Below are positions 46,774 through 55,546 of a stretch of DNA of 64,000 nucleotides, in pieces (position 1 is the stretch's first letter; every line of letters starts with the position of its first letter). Below the pieces are notes generated by a model. It had not been told where the DNA came from. It searched no databases and saw only the letters and a list, made by a program, of their open reading frames with translations. This DNA is from Candidatus Gastranaerophilales bacterium. Its GTDB lineage: Bacteria; Cyanobacteriota; Vampirovibrionia; Gastranaerophilales; Gastranaerophilaceae. A program made the translations under genes and the position numbers. The DNA is taken from the NCBI GenBank assembly GCA_944323725.1, contig CALUTP010000041.1:62001-126000 (forward strand), in the 5' to 3' direction.

Positions 46774-47687
46774 TCCTGCTCCTTAAAATGTTTGTATAAC
46801 TTTTTTTCAACATCTTCTTTTGTATAAAAAATTAATTTATCTGAGTACTTTATCCTTACTCCATATACATCAGAAGATTCAACACTGCCTATAACTGTCA
46901 AATCCTGAGCATCATCAACTGTAGCTATTAATTGATAATCTTCAGCTCCATATAATATTATATCCTCAAAATTTTCAAAATACTTTAAATCTTTATCAAA
47001 AGGGATTTTACCAAAATCAACCTCTAGCAACACTCTACTAGCTTGAGCTATTTGAGAAAGTGCATCCATTAAACCATCTGAAGTATCCATCATAGCATAA
47101 TCAGTTTTTTGACTAACAGCAATTTTCTCGGAAAACTGGATTTGAGCGCGAGGCATAAGATGAGCTTGAATAAACTTTTGTGGATTTTTTTTACCATCAC
47201 ATAATAACCTTAACCCAGCACCACTAGAACCATGTTCCCCAGATACTACAATTTTTTGACCTGGTCTGGCATTTTTTCTTGAAGATATTTTTCTTCCCTT
47301 ATCAGAACCAATTGCAGTTACAGAAATAAAAATTTTACCTGAACCTGTAATATCACCACCAACAATTTCTACTTTATCCTCACAAGCAGATTTCATACCT
47401 TCATAAAATTCCTTTATAAAACTTCCCTCAATATCATCCGGTAAAGAAAGTGCAGAAGTAAGATACAAAGGGATTGCTCCACTTGCACATACATCACTAA
47501 TATTAACCATAGCAGCCTTAAACCCAAGTTCAAATGGAGTTGCAAATTTTCTTGAAAAATGGACATCTTCAACAAGATTATCTTGAGTTATTACAATACC
47601 TAAATCTTTAAGATATGCACAATCATCCCCTATTAGTTCTGATTTAAGGGTGTGTTTTATTATATTTAAAAATTCTTTTTCTTTCAT
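46770..47687 (-). CDS. thiL: Thiamine-monophosphate kinase
   Basis: Phosphorylates thiamine monophosphate to the active pyrophosphate cofactor. LIGDDCAYL, TQDNLVEDVHF, VNISDVCASGA, GGDITGSGK and MDTSDGLMDAL match the family. I use ATG 47687 (MKEKEF, 305 residues) because GGAG lies 8 nt before it; the longer frame begins at TTG next to the upstream stop. Coupled with ispD, and just after the GGDEF gene on the same strand. Confidence 0.95.
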   Translation of the reverse strand: MKEKEFLNIIKHTLKSELIGDDCAYLKDLGIVITQDNLVEDVHFSRKFATPFELGFKAAMVNISDVCASGAIPLYLTSALSLPDDIEGSFIKEFYEGMKSACEDKVEIVGGDITGSGKIFISVTAIGSDKGRKISSRKNARPGQKIVVSGEHGSSGAGLRLLCDGKKNPQKFIQAHLMPRAQIQFSEKIAVSQKTDYAMMDTSDGLMDALSQIAQASRVLLEVDFGKIPFDKDLKYFENFEDIILYGAEDYQLIATVDDAQDLTVIGSVESSDVYGVRIKYSDKLIFYTKEDVEKKLYKHFKEQE

Positions 47688-47729
47688 TATAAAAACTCCG
47701 GCAATGTGGTAATAATCGCCTCTAATCAA

Positions 47730-49622
47730 CTAATCTATATCATGCTCTATAAGCGCAATAAACTCTCTAACGAGGTTTTCATTCCATTTTTTGCCTGCAT
47801 CTTTCTTAATTTCTTCTAATGCTTCTCTAGGACTCATTTTACTTCTATAAGCACGCTGTTCAATAAGTGCATAGTACGCATCCACAATTAAAATTATTTG
47901 AGAAGTAACAGGAATTTCATCTCGTGCAATTTTACCTGGATAACCTGTACCATCCCAATTTTCATGGTGATGTTCTATTATTGGTATAATATCTTGAATA
48001 TAAGAAATCGGGCTGAGAATTTCTTTTGCAGCAATAAGTGGATGAGCTTTTATTCTAGAAATTTCATCTTCAGTAAGTGGAGTAGCCTTTTGCAGTATTT
48101 CGCGAGGAAGCATTATATTACCAATATCATAAAGAAGCATAGCTATTTTTAATTTATCAATTTCATCTTTTGTCAAATCGAATCTTTTTGCAAGTGAAAC
48201 TGCTGTTAAAAGTTTTGATTTCACAATTCCTTGAGAATGAAGCGGATTATAAGTTAAAGTTAAAATATCTGCTACTGAATATAAAATTTCTTTTTGCGAA
48301 TTATTTGTTTTTAATTTTTCACATAATTCATCAGCGAGCTCTTGCGGAATAGGCATATTATGTTTTGATAAGATATCAGTAAAAGTATTTACAGCAATTT
48401 CTTGCCAATAAGTTTCATTAATAGGTTTTGCAAGAGTAACCCGATTTCTTCCATTCCTTTTTGAAATATACATTGCCTGATCAGTCAGTTCAAGTACTTC
48501 TTCAATATTATCAGAATGTTCTAAAAAGGAAGCAACACCAATACTAGCTGTAATATGACCGATGGTTTCCAATTCTAAATCTTCTATAGCTTTTCTAATA
48601 CGTTCAGCAGCAATCATAGCACCATCTGAAGATACACCAGGAAGAACCACATTAAATTCTTCCCCGCCCATTCTTGCAGCAGTATCTATTGCTCTGGCAT
48701 TGGATTTTAATACTTCTGCAACTGATTTTATTGCCAAATCACCATATGTATGCCCATATTTATCATTAATTTGCTTTAAAAAATCCAAATCAATTCCAAT
48801 CACACTAAAAGGCTGCCCGCTTCTAAGTGAACGAGTTACCTCTTTTGCAAGATATTCCTCAAAATAGCGTCTATTATAAAGTCCAGTAAGACCATCTGTC
48901 ACCGCCTGCTGTTTAACTTCTTCAAATAAATCTGCAATAGTTATTGCAATTTCAATCTGTTGAGCAAACATAGAAAGAAAGTCCATTTCAACCCCAGCAA
49001 GATCTTCTCTAGAAGAAAATACACAGAACCAGCCAAATGGTTTGCCTCTGGAATATAAAGGTATAATATTTAAAGATTTACTTGTCATACCACTCAGGAC
49101 TTTTTCTTTCATTTCATCATCCATATCAGGGATAATTCCATAAAGAGCTTTCCTCAAATCTTTAGTCTGGACAATTTTTTTCTCATTAAGTGCCTCAGCA
49201 TAAATACTTTCAGGATCAAATACCAAACGGCGTGCCTGCATTGGGACTTTTATAATTTCATTAACTCTATCAATAGCCTCATCTTTTGCTTCTGCAATCA
49301 CACTTATATAATCACCATTTTCATCTCGTTCTTTTCTAATAATTGTACTGTGTAAATATCCCAATTCACCCTTAATACTATTTACAATACTTTCGAGCAC
49401 ATTATTAAGCGGTTTTGAAGCACTCATCATATCAAGAATATGTTGTAACGTAAGCATACGTTTATTTGCAGTATTTAAATCATGAGTTCTTTCTTCAATC
49501 TCTTTTTCCAATTGCAAATTACGCTCGTAAATTTCAAGGTAATCACGCTTACCTGTATAGATATTATTTTCGACTTCTGAAATTTTGCTTCGTAAATCTT
49601 TGATTTTATCGAAAAAATTCAT
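47730..49622 (-). CDS. GAF-GGDEF-HD-GYP signalling protein
   Basis: Cyclic di-GMP type regulator, 630 residues, cytoplasmic. N-terminal coiled coil (about 10-55), a GAF-like sensory domain (about 60-235), GGDEF domain with intact GGEEF at about 318-322 (probable diguanylate cyclase), then an HD-GYP region. In the latter the HD pair is YD (LLYDIGNIMLP, about 495-505), so the first metal His is lost, while HHENWDGTGYPG and VDAYYALIEQRAYR remain. The phosphodiesterase half may therefore be inactive or altered. AGGTGG precedes ATG. Could act on the flagellar or pilus systems in this window; no direct evidence. Confidence 0.88.
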   Translation of the reverse strand: MNFFDKIKDLRSKISEVENNIYTGKRDYLEIYERNLQLEKEIEERTHDLNTANKRMLTLQHILDMMSASKPLNNVLESIVNSIKGELGYLHSTIIRKERDENGDYISVIAEAKDEAIDRVNEIIKVPMQARRLVFDPESIYAEALNEKKIVQTKDLRKALYGIIPDMDDEMKEKVLSGMTSKSLNIIPLYSRGKPFGWFCVFSSREDLAGVEMDFLSMFAQQIEIAITIADLFEEVKQQAVTDGLTGLYNRRYFEEYLAKEVTRSLRSGQPFSVIGIDLDFLKQINDKYGHTYGDLAIKSVAEVLKSNARAIDTAARMGGEEFNVVLPGVSSDGAMIAAERIRKAIEDLELETIGHITASIGVASFLEHSDNIEEVLELTDQAMYISKRNGRNRVTLAKPINETYWQEIAVNTFTDILSKHNMPIPQELADELCEKLKTNNSQKEILYSVADILTLTYNPLHSQGIVKSKLLTAVSLAKRFDLTKDEIDKLKIAMLLYDIGNIMLPREILQKATPLTEDEISRIKAHPLIAAKEILSPISYIQDIIPIIEHHHENWDGTGYPGKIARDEIPVTSQIILIVDAYYALIEQRAYRSKMSPREALEEIKKDAGKKWNENLVREFIALIEHDID

Positions 49623-49655
49623 TATCCACCTGCATAATAAACGCTGACATAACCA

Positions 49656-50726
49656 TTATACAACATTTTTAGTATTTTGCAGTATTTTGTTTACAATATT
49701 TATAATTTCTTGCGCTGTAGGTTTCCTTGTACAGGAGTTTTTTGCCTCGCCCTCTTTAGGGCAATCAAATAGGAAACAAGGCTGACAATCGAGTTTTGCA
49801 TTCACCGCAAAATATTTATCAGGATTACCAAAACACCCAAAGAGCGTAGGCGGAGTGCAGGTAAAAATTGAAATAACAGCAGGCTTATTTGTAGCCCAAG
49901 CAAGGTGAGCCGTACCAGAATCAGGAGCCATAACAATAGTCGCTCTGGATAAAAGTTCCTGCAGTTCTTTAAGATTTGTTTTTCCTGCAAGATTTAACCC
50001 GCAATCAGCACCTATATATCCCAAAAGTTCCTTATCTTTATCTGTTCCAGTAAATACTAAAGAACATTTATCTTTTATATTTTCTACAACTTCTTTCCAA
50101 TTATCTGGACTCCAATGCTTTAAAAATCTTGTAGTAGCTGGAGCAATAATCACCATAGGCTTTGACTTATCAAGGGGTTTTAATAAAGCATCAATCTTTT
50201 CTTGAATTTCCTTACTCGCAGGAGGAAGGGTAAATTCGACTTCTTCAGAATCTATTCCTAAATACTTTGTAAAATCCATATAATTTATAACAGAATGTCT
50301 TTCTATGCCATGATGAATTGCAGGAATAATCTCATTTCCTCCAAGTGTTGCATGTTCTCTAACATCAATTGGAACTATACGTCTTTTTGCTCCGCAAAAA
50401 CGCATCCAATACATTGTCTTTAGCATTCCCTGAGTATCAATTGCAATATCATATTTTTCTTTTCTTATTTCATATAAAATCTTTAAATATTCAAAAAAGC
50501 TTCTAAATGAAATCAATCCTCTTTTTTTCCATCTGCCAACAGGAGCAAGATATACTTTATCAACACAAGGATTATCTTTTATAATATCATATCCCTTTTC
50601 TGAAACAATCCAATCCACACGATAGCCATTTTTTTTAAAAAGGTTTGCCATGGGGATATTAAATACACAATCACCCAAAGAGGATAAACGTACTATGAGT
50701 AATTTTTTACCACTATTTTCATTCAC
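49656..50726 (-). CDS. Glycosyltransferase family 9 (heptosyltransferase-like)
   Basis: GT-B fold LPS glycosyltransferase, 356 residues. LLIVRLSSLGDCVFNIPMAN at the N-terminus, AIDTQGMLKTMYWM, IIAPATTRFLKHW and the C-terminal MAPDSGTAHLAWATNKP plus IFTCTPPTLFG are the family signature. Also Cys-rich near the end (LDCQPCFLFDCPKEG), as in many WaaF-like enzymes. Starts at GTG 50726, overlapping the intergenic bases after the ROK gene. The actual sugar (heptose or other) cannot be told. Confidence 0.88.
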   Translation of the reverse strand: MNENSGKKLLIVRLSSLGDCVFNIPMANLFKKNGYRVDWIVSEKGYDIIKDNPCVDKVYLAPVGRWKKRGLISFRSFFEYLKILYEIRKEKYDIAIDTQGMLKTMYWMRFCGAKRRIVPIDVREHATLGGNEIIPAIHHGIERHSVINYMDFTKYLGIDSEEVEFTLPPASKEIQEKIDALLKPLDKSKPMVIIAPATTRFLKHWSPDNWKEVVENIKDKCSLVFTGTDKDKELLGYIGADCGLNLAGKTNLKELQELLSRATIVMAPDSGTAHLAWATNKPAVISIFTCTPPTLFGCFGNPDKYFAVNAKLDCQPCFLFDCPKEGEAKNSCTRKPTAQEIINIVNKILQNTKNVV

Positions 50727-50728
50727 AA

Positions 50729-51691
50729 TTAATGAACTCCATTTTCTTCAAGGAATGCAGCTCCAATAACACCTGAATAATCACCCAAAGCCGCTTTTTT
50801 AAATTCTATTTTAGCAGCAGGTACCGGAAGGGATTTAGCCCTAGCTTTTTTTATTGTCTTTTGATAAAAATAATCTACAGCCTCAATCAATCCTCCACCA
50901 AGTACAATTAACTTAGGATTAATAAAATTAATTACACTAGCAATACCGCCGGATAAATATTCAGACGCTTCTGTTACACACTGAATTACAAGTTCATCAT
51001 CCCTTTCAATTGATTTTTGAATCATACTAGATGTAATAGCTTTGCCTTCTTCTAGGTAATCTAAAATAGCAGAATGCCGACCTTTTTTAAGAGCTCCCTC
51101 AATTCTTTTTTCAATAGCAGAACGAGAAGCATAAGCCTCCAAACAGCCATGTCCTCCACATCCACATTGTCTTCCATTCAGATCCACAATAACATGCCCG
51201 ATTTCACCTGCCGTACCTGTAGCTCCTCGTATAATTTTACCTTCCTTTATAACAGAAGACCCTACGCCTGTACCTACAAATATACATACAAAATCGTCAC
51301 ACCCTTTTGCTGCACCAAATTTCATCTCGCCTATAGCTGCAATTTCGACATCATTTCCCACAAATACTGGAAGATTAAATTCGCTTTCAATATGTTTTTT
51401 TATATTCAAGTCAAAACAATCAAGGTTGGGAGCACCAATAATAATTCCATTTTTGCGGTCAATTTGACCTGCTGCACCAATACCAATAGAACTTATTTCA
51501 TCTATACTAATCTGACTTTCTTCAAGAAGCTCAGAAATTCCTTCAATCATTTTTTTGACAATTTTTTCAGAACCCTTGTCCTTTTTTGTTTTCTTTTTAA
51601 CAAAAGCAATAACTTCTCCAGTCTGTTTATCAACAAGAGCCAGAAGAATTTTAGTTCCACCTAAATCTATACCAATAGAAAATCTCTTCAT
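50729..51691 (-). CDS. ROK-family sugar kinase (glucokinase-like)
   Basis: ATP-dependent kinase of the ROK family, most like bacterial glucokinase. IGIDLGGTKILLALV phosphate motif, VGNDVEIAAIGE, FVGTGVGSSVI, and the zinc motif with GRQCGCGGHGCLEAYAS. About 320 residues. ATG 51691 (MKRFSIG) is preferred over the ATG two codons upstream because a TATAAT box ends 8 nt before it, suggesting an almost leaderless transcript. First gene before the glycosyltransferase on the minus strand (2 nt gap). Confidence 0.88.
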   Translation of the reverse strand: MKRFSIGIDLGGTKILLALVDKQTGEVIAFVKKKTKKDKGSEKIVKKMIEGISELLEESQISIDEISSIGIGAAGQIDRKNGIIIGAPNLDCFDLNIKKHIESEFNLPVFVGNDVEIAAIGEMKFGAAKGCDDFVCIFVGTGVGSSVIKEGKIIRGATGTAGEIGHVIVDLNGRQCGCGGHGCLEAYASRSAIEKRIEGALKKGRHSAILDYLEEGKAITSSMIQKSIERDDELVIQCVTEASEYLSGGIASVINFINPKLIVLGGGLIEAVDYFYQKTIKKARAKSLPVPAAKIEFKKAALGDYSGVIGAAFLEENGVH

Positions 51692-51740
51692 ATACATTAA
51701 TTATATACAAAAAACAAGTGAAAGTAAATAACATAATTAT

Positions 51741-51768
51741 AAAGCCCCTTTAAAATAAAGGGGCTTTT
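51741..51768 (-). terminator. Rho-independent terminator
   Basis: AAAGCCCCTTTA / TAAAGGGGCTTT, 12-bp stem with an AAA loop, ending transcription of the gene at 51888. Confidence 0.85.
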
Positions 51769-51887
51769 TGCACTAACCTACAGGCTCTCCTTCACATTTC
51801 ACCTTTCACAAATGAGGAATCACTAAAACAAATATTTAATTTTTTAAATACTATAATTACCATATTAAAAATTTCTCCAAAAATAAA

Positions 51888-52961
51888 TTACGCAGCCTCA
51901 GCATCAACGTCATCAACTAATGGAATATTAGTTAATTTAGCGTGAATATCCATTATAGCTTGATAAATTTCACCGTCATTTCTCCACCAGCGACTAAGCT
52001 GACTTTCAACAACCGCTTGTTCTGGAGAAATATCAATACCTAATTCATCCGCTTTTTCTTTTAAAGCATTTAAAATATGTTCTGTATATTTTTTCCTGTC
52101 TGATCCACTGAATATATCATCATATATTGTCTCTATCAATGAATCATCCCCAGTTTTTTGCTGATAAGAAAGAAGCCATTTATCAAGAACAAATACTACA
52201 TTATCTTTATCAATTGACATTATTGCATTATCAAGTTTTTCTTCGTCTGTTCCAATACCATCGACTGCAACATATATATCTTTACAAATTTCTAAGGCTT
52301 TTGTATAAGCTTTTTGCTCTGCCTCAGAAGCTTCTGTTTCATCGTTATCTGGTCTTGGTAATGCAGGAGTTTCTGTTTCTTCATCTGTATAAGGAGCACT
52401 TTCTGGTGATGTTGTTTCTGTAGTCTGTTCAGTTTCAGGAGTATCCTCAGTTTCAGTTTCAGTCTCAGCTTCCTCCGGTTTTACAGCCAAAGTTGCAGCT
52501 TGTTTTAAAGACCTTATTTCTTCTTTAATTTCTTTAAGTTCTTCTTTTGATTTTTGCATATCCTGAGTACTTGCTTTTTTAGTAAACTCTTTCATTTTCT
52601 TTTCAGTTTCTTCAAGCAATTCTTTAATTTCTTCAAGTTTTTGCTTTTTATCAGCAGGAAGATCTTTCTGCTCAAGAAGATTTGTTATCTCTTTTTTAAA
52701 TTGAGCAATTTCTTGTACAGTTTGTGACACACTAGAATTAAAATTCATTTTTTCAGCAATTTGGAACCCTTGCATGTAAGCATTTTGCATCATAATACCA
52801 TCACCCATTGACGGCATCATCATATATGGGTTAAACATTTGCATTTGAAGCCAAGTATTTGGCGCATTAAAATATGTGAAATCATTCATATTACCCAAAG
52901 CTGCTGACCAAGGTAATACTTGTTGATTCATCATATAATATGGTAAAAAACCACCAATCAT
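51888..52961 (-). CDS. Hypothetical coiled-coil protein with annexin-like motif
   Basis: 357 residues. The first 60 are Met/Gln/Asn/aromatic-rich (YMMNQQVLPWSAALGNM). A Lys/Glu coiled coil spans about 80-165, a Glu/Thr/Pro linker about 165-215. The C-terminal ~130 residues hold VAVDGIGTDEEKLDNAI and YDDIFSGSDRKKYTEHILNA, a pattern like a single annexin repeat (GxGTDE, then helices). No signal peptide. Some bacterial proteins carry similar GTDE repeats, but the match is short and I do not assign function. AAGGAG before ATG; own terminator. Confidence 0.65.
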   Translation of the reverse strand: MIGGFLPYYMMNQQVLPWSAALGNMNDFTYFNAPNTWLQMQMFNPYMMMPSMGDGIMMQNAYMQGFQIAEKMNFNSSVSQTVQEIAQFKKEITNLLEQKDLPADKKQKLEEIKELLEETEKKMKEFTKKASTQDMQKSKEELKEIKEEIRSLKQAATLAVKPEEAETETETEDTPETEQTTETTSPESAPYTDEETETPALPRPDNDETEASEAEQKAYTKALEICKDIYVAVDGIGTDEEKLDNAIMSIDKDNVVFVLDKWLLSYQQKTGDDSLIETIYDDIFSGSDRKKYTEHILNALKEKADELGIDISPEQAVVESQLSRWWRNDGEIYQAIMDIHAKLTNIPLVDDVDAEAA

Positions 52962-53044
52962 TTTTCCTGACTCCTTGTGTTTTATTCCCCGTATCTATAT
53001 AAAGTATATTTTTTTACTAAAATTGCATATTAATAATCATTTTA

Positions 53045-53707
53045 TTAATAATTTGTAATATTTGAAAAAACTCTTATAATTTCATCTTTTGTCAAATCTT
53101 GATTAATCTCTTTTATAGAAGTTATTACAGCAGTATTGACAGGCTCTTTGAAAATCTTTTCAAGAAGCTCTGAATTATAATCATATAAAATTGAGCCATG
53201 TTGTAGTATATAACCAGATTTTCTGCATTGTGCAGACCCAATAAGCTTTTTGCCTTTATAACATAGATCTGCTCCTGTAGAAATAAGCATACAGTAATCA
53301 AATTTTGTATTCACTGGCTTTGATGCCCCAAAACCCAGTTCTATACCTAATTTTGCAAATCCATCAATTAAAATTTTTGAAATTTCCATATAAGACTCTT
53401 TTACATTTTCACCATTTTTTAAATAAGAAACAGGACATATATAACTATAAGTAATTTCATCGTCATGCAGTAAAGCTCGGCCTCCAGTAAGCCTTTTAAC
53501 CAAATCTATACCAGTATCTTTTAGAAACTTTTTATCTATAAAAGCATCTTGCTGGTTTCTTCCAAGTGAAATACAGGCAGGAGACCATCCATAGAGCCTA
53601 AATATCGGATAGTCTAACTTGTTTTGAATAGCAAACTCCAACAAATCGCTATCTATCTGCATATTTTCAGCTCCAGATTTAATTTCATATGGAACAAACT
53701 TAATCAT
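53045..53707 (-). CDS. Octanoyltransferase LipM-like / lipoate-protein ligase family
   Basis: Biotin/lipoate attachment fold, 220 residues. SPACISLGRNQQ, KRLTGGRALLHDDEITYSYI (71-90), GKKLIGSAQCRKSGYILQHGSI (152-173, quoted around the active lysine region) fit LplA and LipM. Cys139 in FDYCMLIS lies where LipM has its catalytic cysteine, and the protein lacks the LplA C-terminal domain, so octanoyl transfer from ACP is the likelier role. With LipA (2698) it would make lipoyl groups from fatty acid synthesis. No ribosome site is obvious. Confidence 0.8.
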   Translation of the reverse strand: MIKFVPYEIKSGAENMQIDSDLLEFAIQNKLDYPIFRLYGWSPACISLGRNQQDAFIDKKFLKDTGIDLVKRLTGGRALLHDDEITYSYICPVSYLKNGENVKESYMEISKILIDGFAKLGIELGFGASKPVNTKFDYCMLISTGADLCYKGKKLIGSAQCRKSGYILQHGSILYDYNSELLEKIFKEPVNTAVITSIKEINQDLTKDEIIRVFSNITNY

Positions 53708-53710
53708 GAA

Positions 53711-54610
53711 TTAATTCTTCTTTTTATCTCTTTCTGCAAGACTTTTTTCAAACTGTGAAAAAACATCATTACCAACAAACTGTTCAAGTGCAGCACGCTT
53801 TGCATAGAAATTTGAACGAGCTTTAAACTGATTATCAAGCGCTGTACGATAATACGCATCTGTAATAAGAATAATTTCTCTAGACAAATCCTGAGCAGCA
53901 TCGTAATTTTTTCTTCGCTGCTCAACTACTTTTGAATATAAATCAAGCATTTTTTTTGCAGTCATATAGTCATAATAAAGGTTAACAGTTTTTTGCTGTA
54001 AATCTTCTATTTTTCTTATAAGAATAATCATATCAGAATCAGTAACTCTTGTATATTTGTAATTAAGCGCCTTTGTATCTTGCGACATAATTCCAAAAAT
54101 ATTACTACCGAGCATTGACCCCATAGCAATCATCGGATTGCCTGTTCCTGCTCCAACAAGAGTAGACATGCTTGCTATATTCAAAAGCACTTTTTTTACA
54201 GATTTATCATTAGGCTTGTCCTCTTCAGGATTTGACAATTTATATAATGCAAAACTAATAGTATCACTTTTTGCAGCCGCCCCCTGCCATAGCAAGGTCA
54301 AATCACCCATCATATCTTCGTTTTCGAGTTCAAGTTCCTTAGAAATCTCTTTTGACATCTTTTTTATGCTCAAATCAGCATATGTAAGCTCACCTACATC
54401 AATTTGTTCTTCATCAACTTTTGCCTTAGTTTGTTCCACCTGAGATTTAGCTTTAATTTCAACATATTTTTTTTCAGGTTCATCAGTCAACCCAACACGA
54501 TATGCAGGAGGGCGAATATTCAATTCTTCAAGCTCTTCCAGCTTAACCTCTGCAAATACCGGTGCACTAACCATTATTATTAAAGATAAAAGGAACATTT
54601 TTTTTATCAT
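53711..54610 (-). CDS. Exported coiled-coil protein (paralogue of 54607 gene)
   Basis: 299 residues with signal peptide MIKKMFLLSLIIMVSAPVFA. Shares with the adjacent gene the sequence pattern LWQGAAAKSDTISFALYKLS ... DSDMIILIRKIEDLQQKTVN-YYDY and a long C-terminal helix, similar to the helical hairpin of TolC-type outer membrane efflux proteins, but it is too short for a whole one. A Gly/Met-rich hydrophobic segment (STLVGAGTGNPMIAMGSMLG) lies between. Probably envelope-located, acting with its paralogue. Overlaps it by 4 bp; AAGGAG before ATG. Confidence 0.7.
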   Translation of the reverse strand: MIKKMFLLSLIIMVSAPVFAEVKLEELEELNIRPPAYRVGLTDEPEKKYVEIKAKSQVEQTKAKVDEEQIDVGELTYADLSIKKMSKEISKELELENEDMMGDLTLLWQGAAAKSDTISFALYKLSNPEEDKPNDKSVKKVLLNIASMSTLVGAGTGNPMIAMGSMLGSNIFGIMSQDTKALNYKYTRVTDSDMIILIRKIEDLQQKTVNLYYDYMTAKKMLDLYSKVVEQRRKNYDAAQDLSREIILITDAYYRTALDNQFKARSNFYAKRAALEQFVGNDVFSQFEKSLAERDKKKN

Positions 54611-55425
54611 TTTGCCTGCTCCTTACCTTTTAATAAAGTTCCATCATAATTAAATTGATAAAGATTCAAATTATCAACAGTTTTCTTTCCAGCAAGTCTT
54701 TGAAGTTCAAGATGATATTTTTTTGCATTTTGAAGATAATAAAATTCCTCCATAGCCATATCGTCATACAATGAAGATGAAATTGTAATTTCCAGCAAAT
54801 CATCATTATTAAGTGCATTTGAATAATTTTTATTATACAAAATCAACTTTGAGCGAGTTTCTTTTAGCTGACTGAGTGCTGATTTGTAATTATAATAAGC
54901 ATTAATAATCTTATCCTGTAAATTTTCTATCAATCCAGCAAGTTCAATTAACTCAGTATCAGTAAGCGGGATTTCAGATGGCATATTTTTTCTGTTAATC
55001 AAATTTTGAGCAAGCCTGCCTGCGGCAAAAGCTGAAGTCTGAGCAAGATAATCAGCTCCAATTAATGAAGGTGCAAAAGACGCACCTGCCACGAGCGCAG
55101 ATAGAGTCTTTGACATCAAAGACGCATGAATCCTTCTTTGACTTTCTGGAGTCGCAAGTTTTTTAAGAGTGAACTCAATAACCTGATTATTTTCTACAGT
55201 TCCCTTCCACAAATTTTCAATATCTTGCAAATCTTTTTCTTTTTGTAAGTTTACAAGCTCCTGCATAACCTGTTCATCAGTAAGAACAAGCGAGCTTTTC
55301 AATTTCACATCAGATTTAGGCAGCTCCAACTTTTCAGGCTTAACACCCTCCAAAGCAACCTCCCCGCTATCTGCGAAAACAGTTGTCCCGCAAAATATCA
55401 TAACTAAGATTAACAGCCATCTCAT
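54607..55425 (-). CDS. Exported coiled-coil protein (paralogue of 53711 gene)
   Basis: 272 residues from ATG 55425 (MRWLLILVMIFCGTTVFA signal peptide). Parallel to its neighbour: LWKGTVENNQVIEFTLKKLA, a hydrophobic stretch (LSALVAGASFAPSLIGADYL), then ELIELAGLIENLQDKIINAY and long helices. The start is set by a TGCTATAAC extended -10 box exactly 6 nt upstream (leaderless type); the longer frame has no ribosome site. Function unknown. Confidence 0.7.
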   Translation of the reverse strand: MRWLLILVMIFCGTTVFADSGEVALEGVKPEKLELPKSDVKLKSSLVLTDEQVMQELVNLQKEKDLQDIENLWKGTVENNQVIEFTLKKLATPESQRRIHASLMSKTLSALVAGASFAPSLIGADYLAQTSAFAAGRLAQNLINRKNMPSEIPLTDTELIELAGLIENLQDKIINAYYNYKSALSQLKETRSKLILYNKNYSNALNNDDLLEITISSSLYDDMAMEEFYYLQNAKKYHLELQRLAGKKTVDNLNLYQFNYDGTLLKGKEQAK

Positions 55426-55431
55426 ATTAAA

Positions 55432-55461
55432 GTTATAGCACAAGCAAAATAATAAATCCAA
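55432..55461 (-). promoter_or_regulatory. Promoter of 54607 gene (leaderless type)
   Basis: Minus strand: TTGGAT, 18-nt spacer, TATAAC with TGC before it (extended -10), then 6 nt to ATG 55425. Confidence 0.55.
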
Positions 55462-55546
55462 TGATTGATAACCTAATAAATCCTTGGATTGTTCTACCGT
55501 CTCAAAAAAAAAAGTATGATTAATATTGATAAGAAAAGAGGTAGCA

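Noticed and set aside
53045-53707. Biotin-protein ligase
   Set aside because: The KRLTGGRALLHDD and GSAQCRKSG motifs and a LipM-position cysteine favour the lipoate/octanoate branch.
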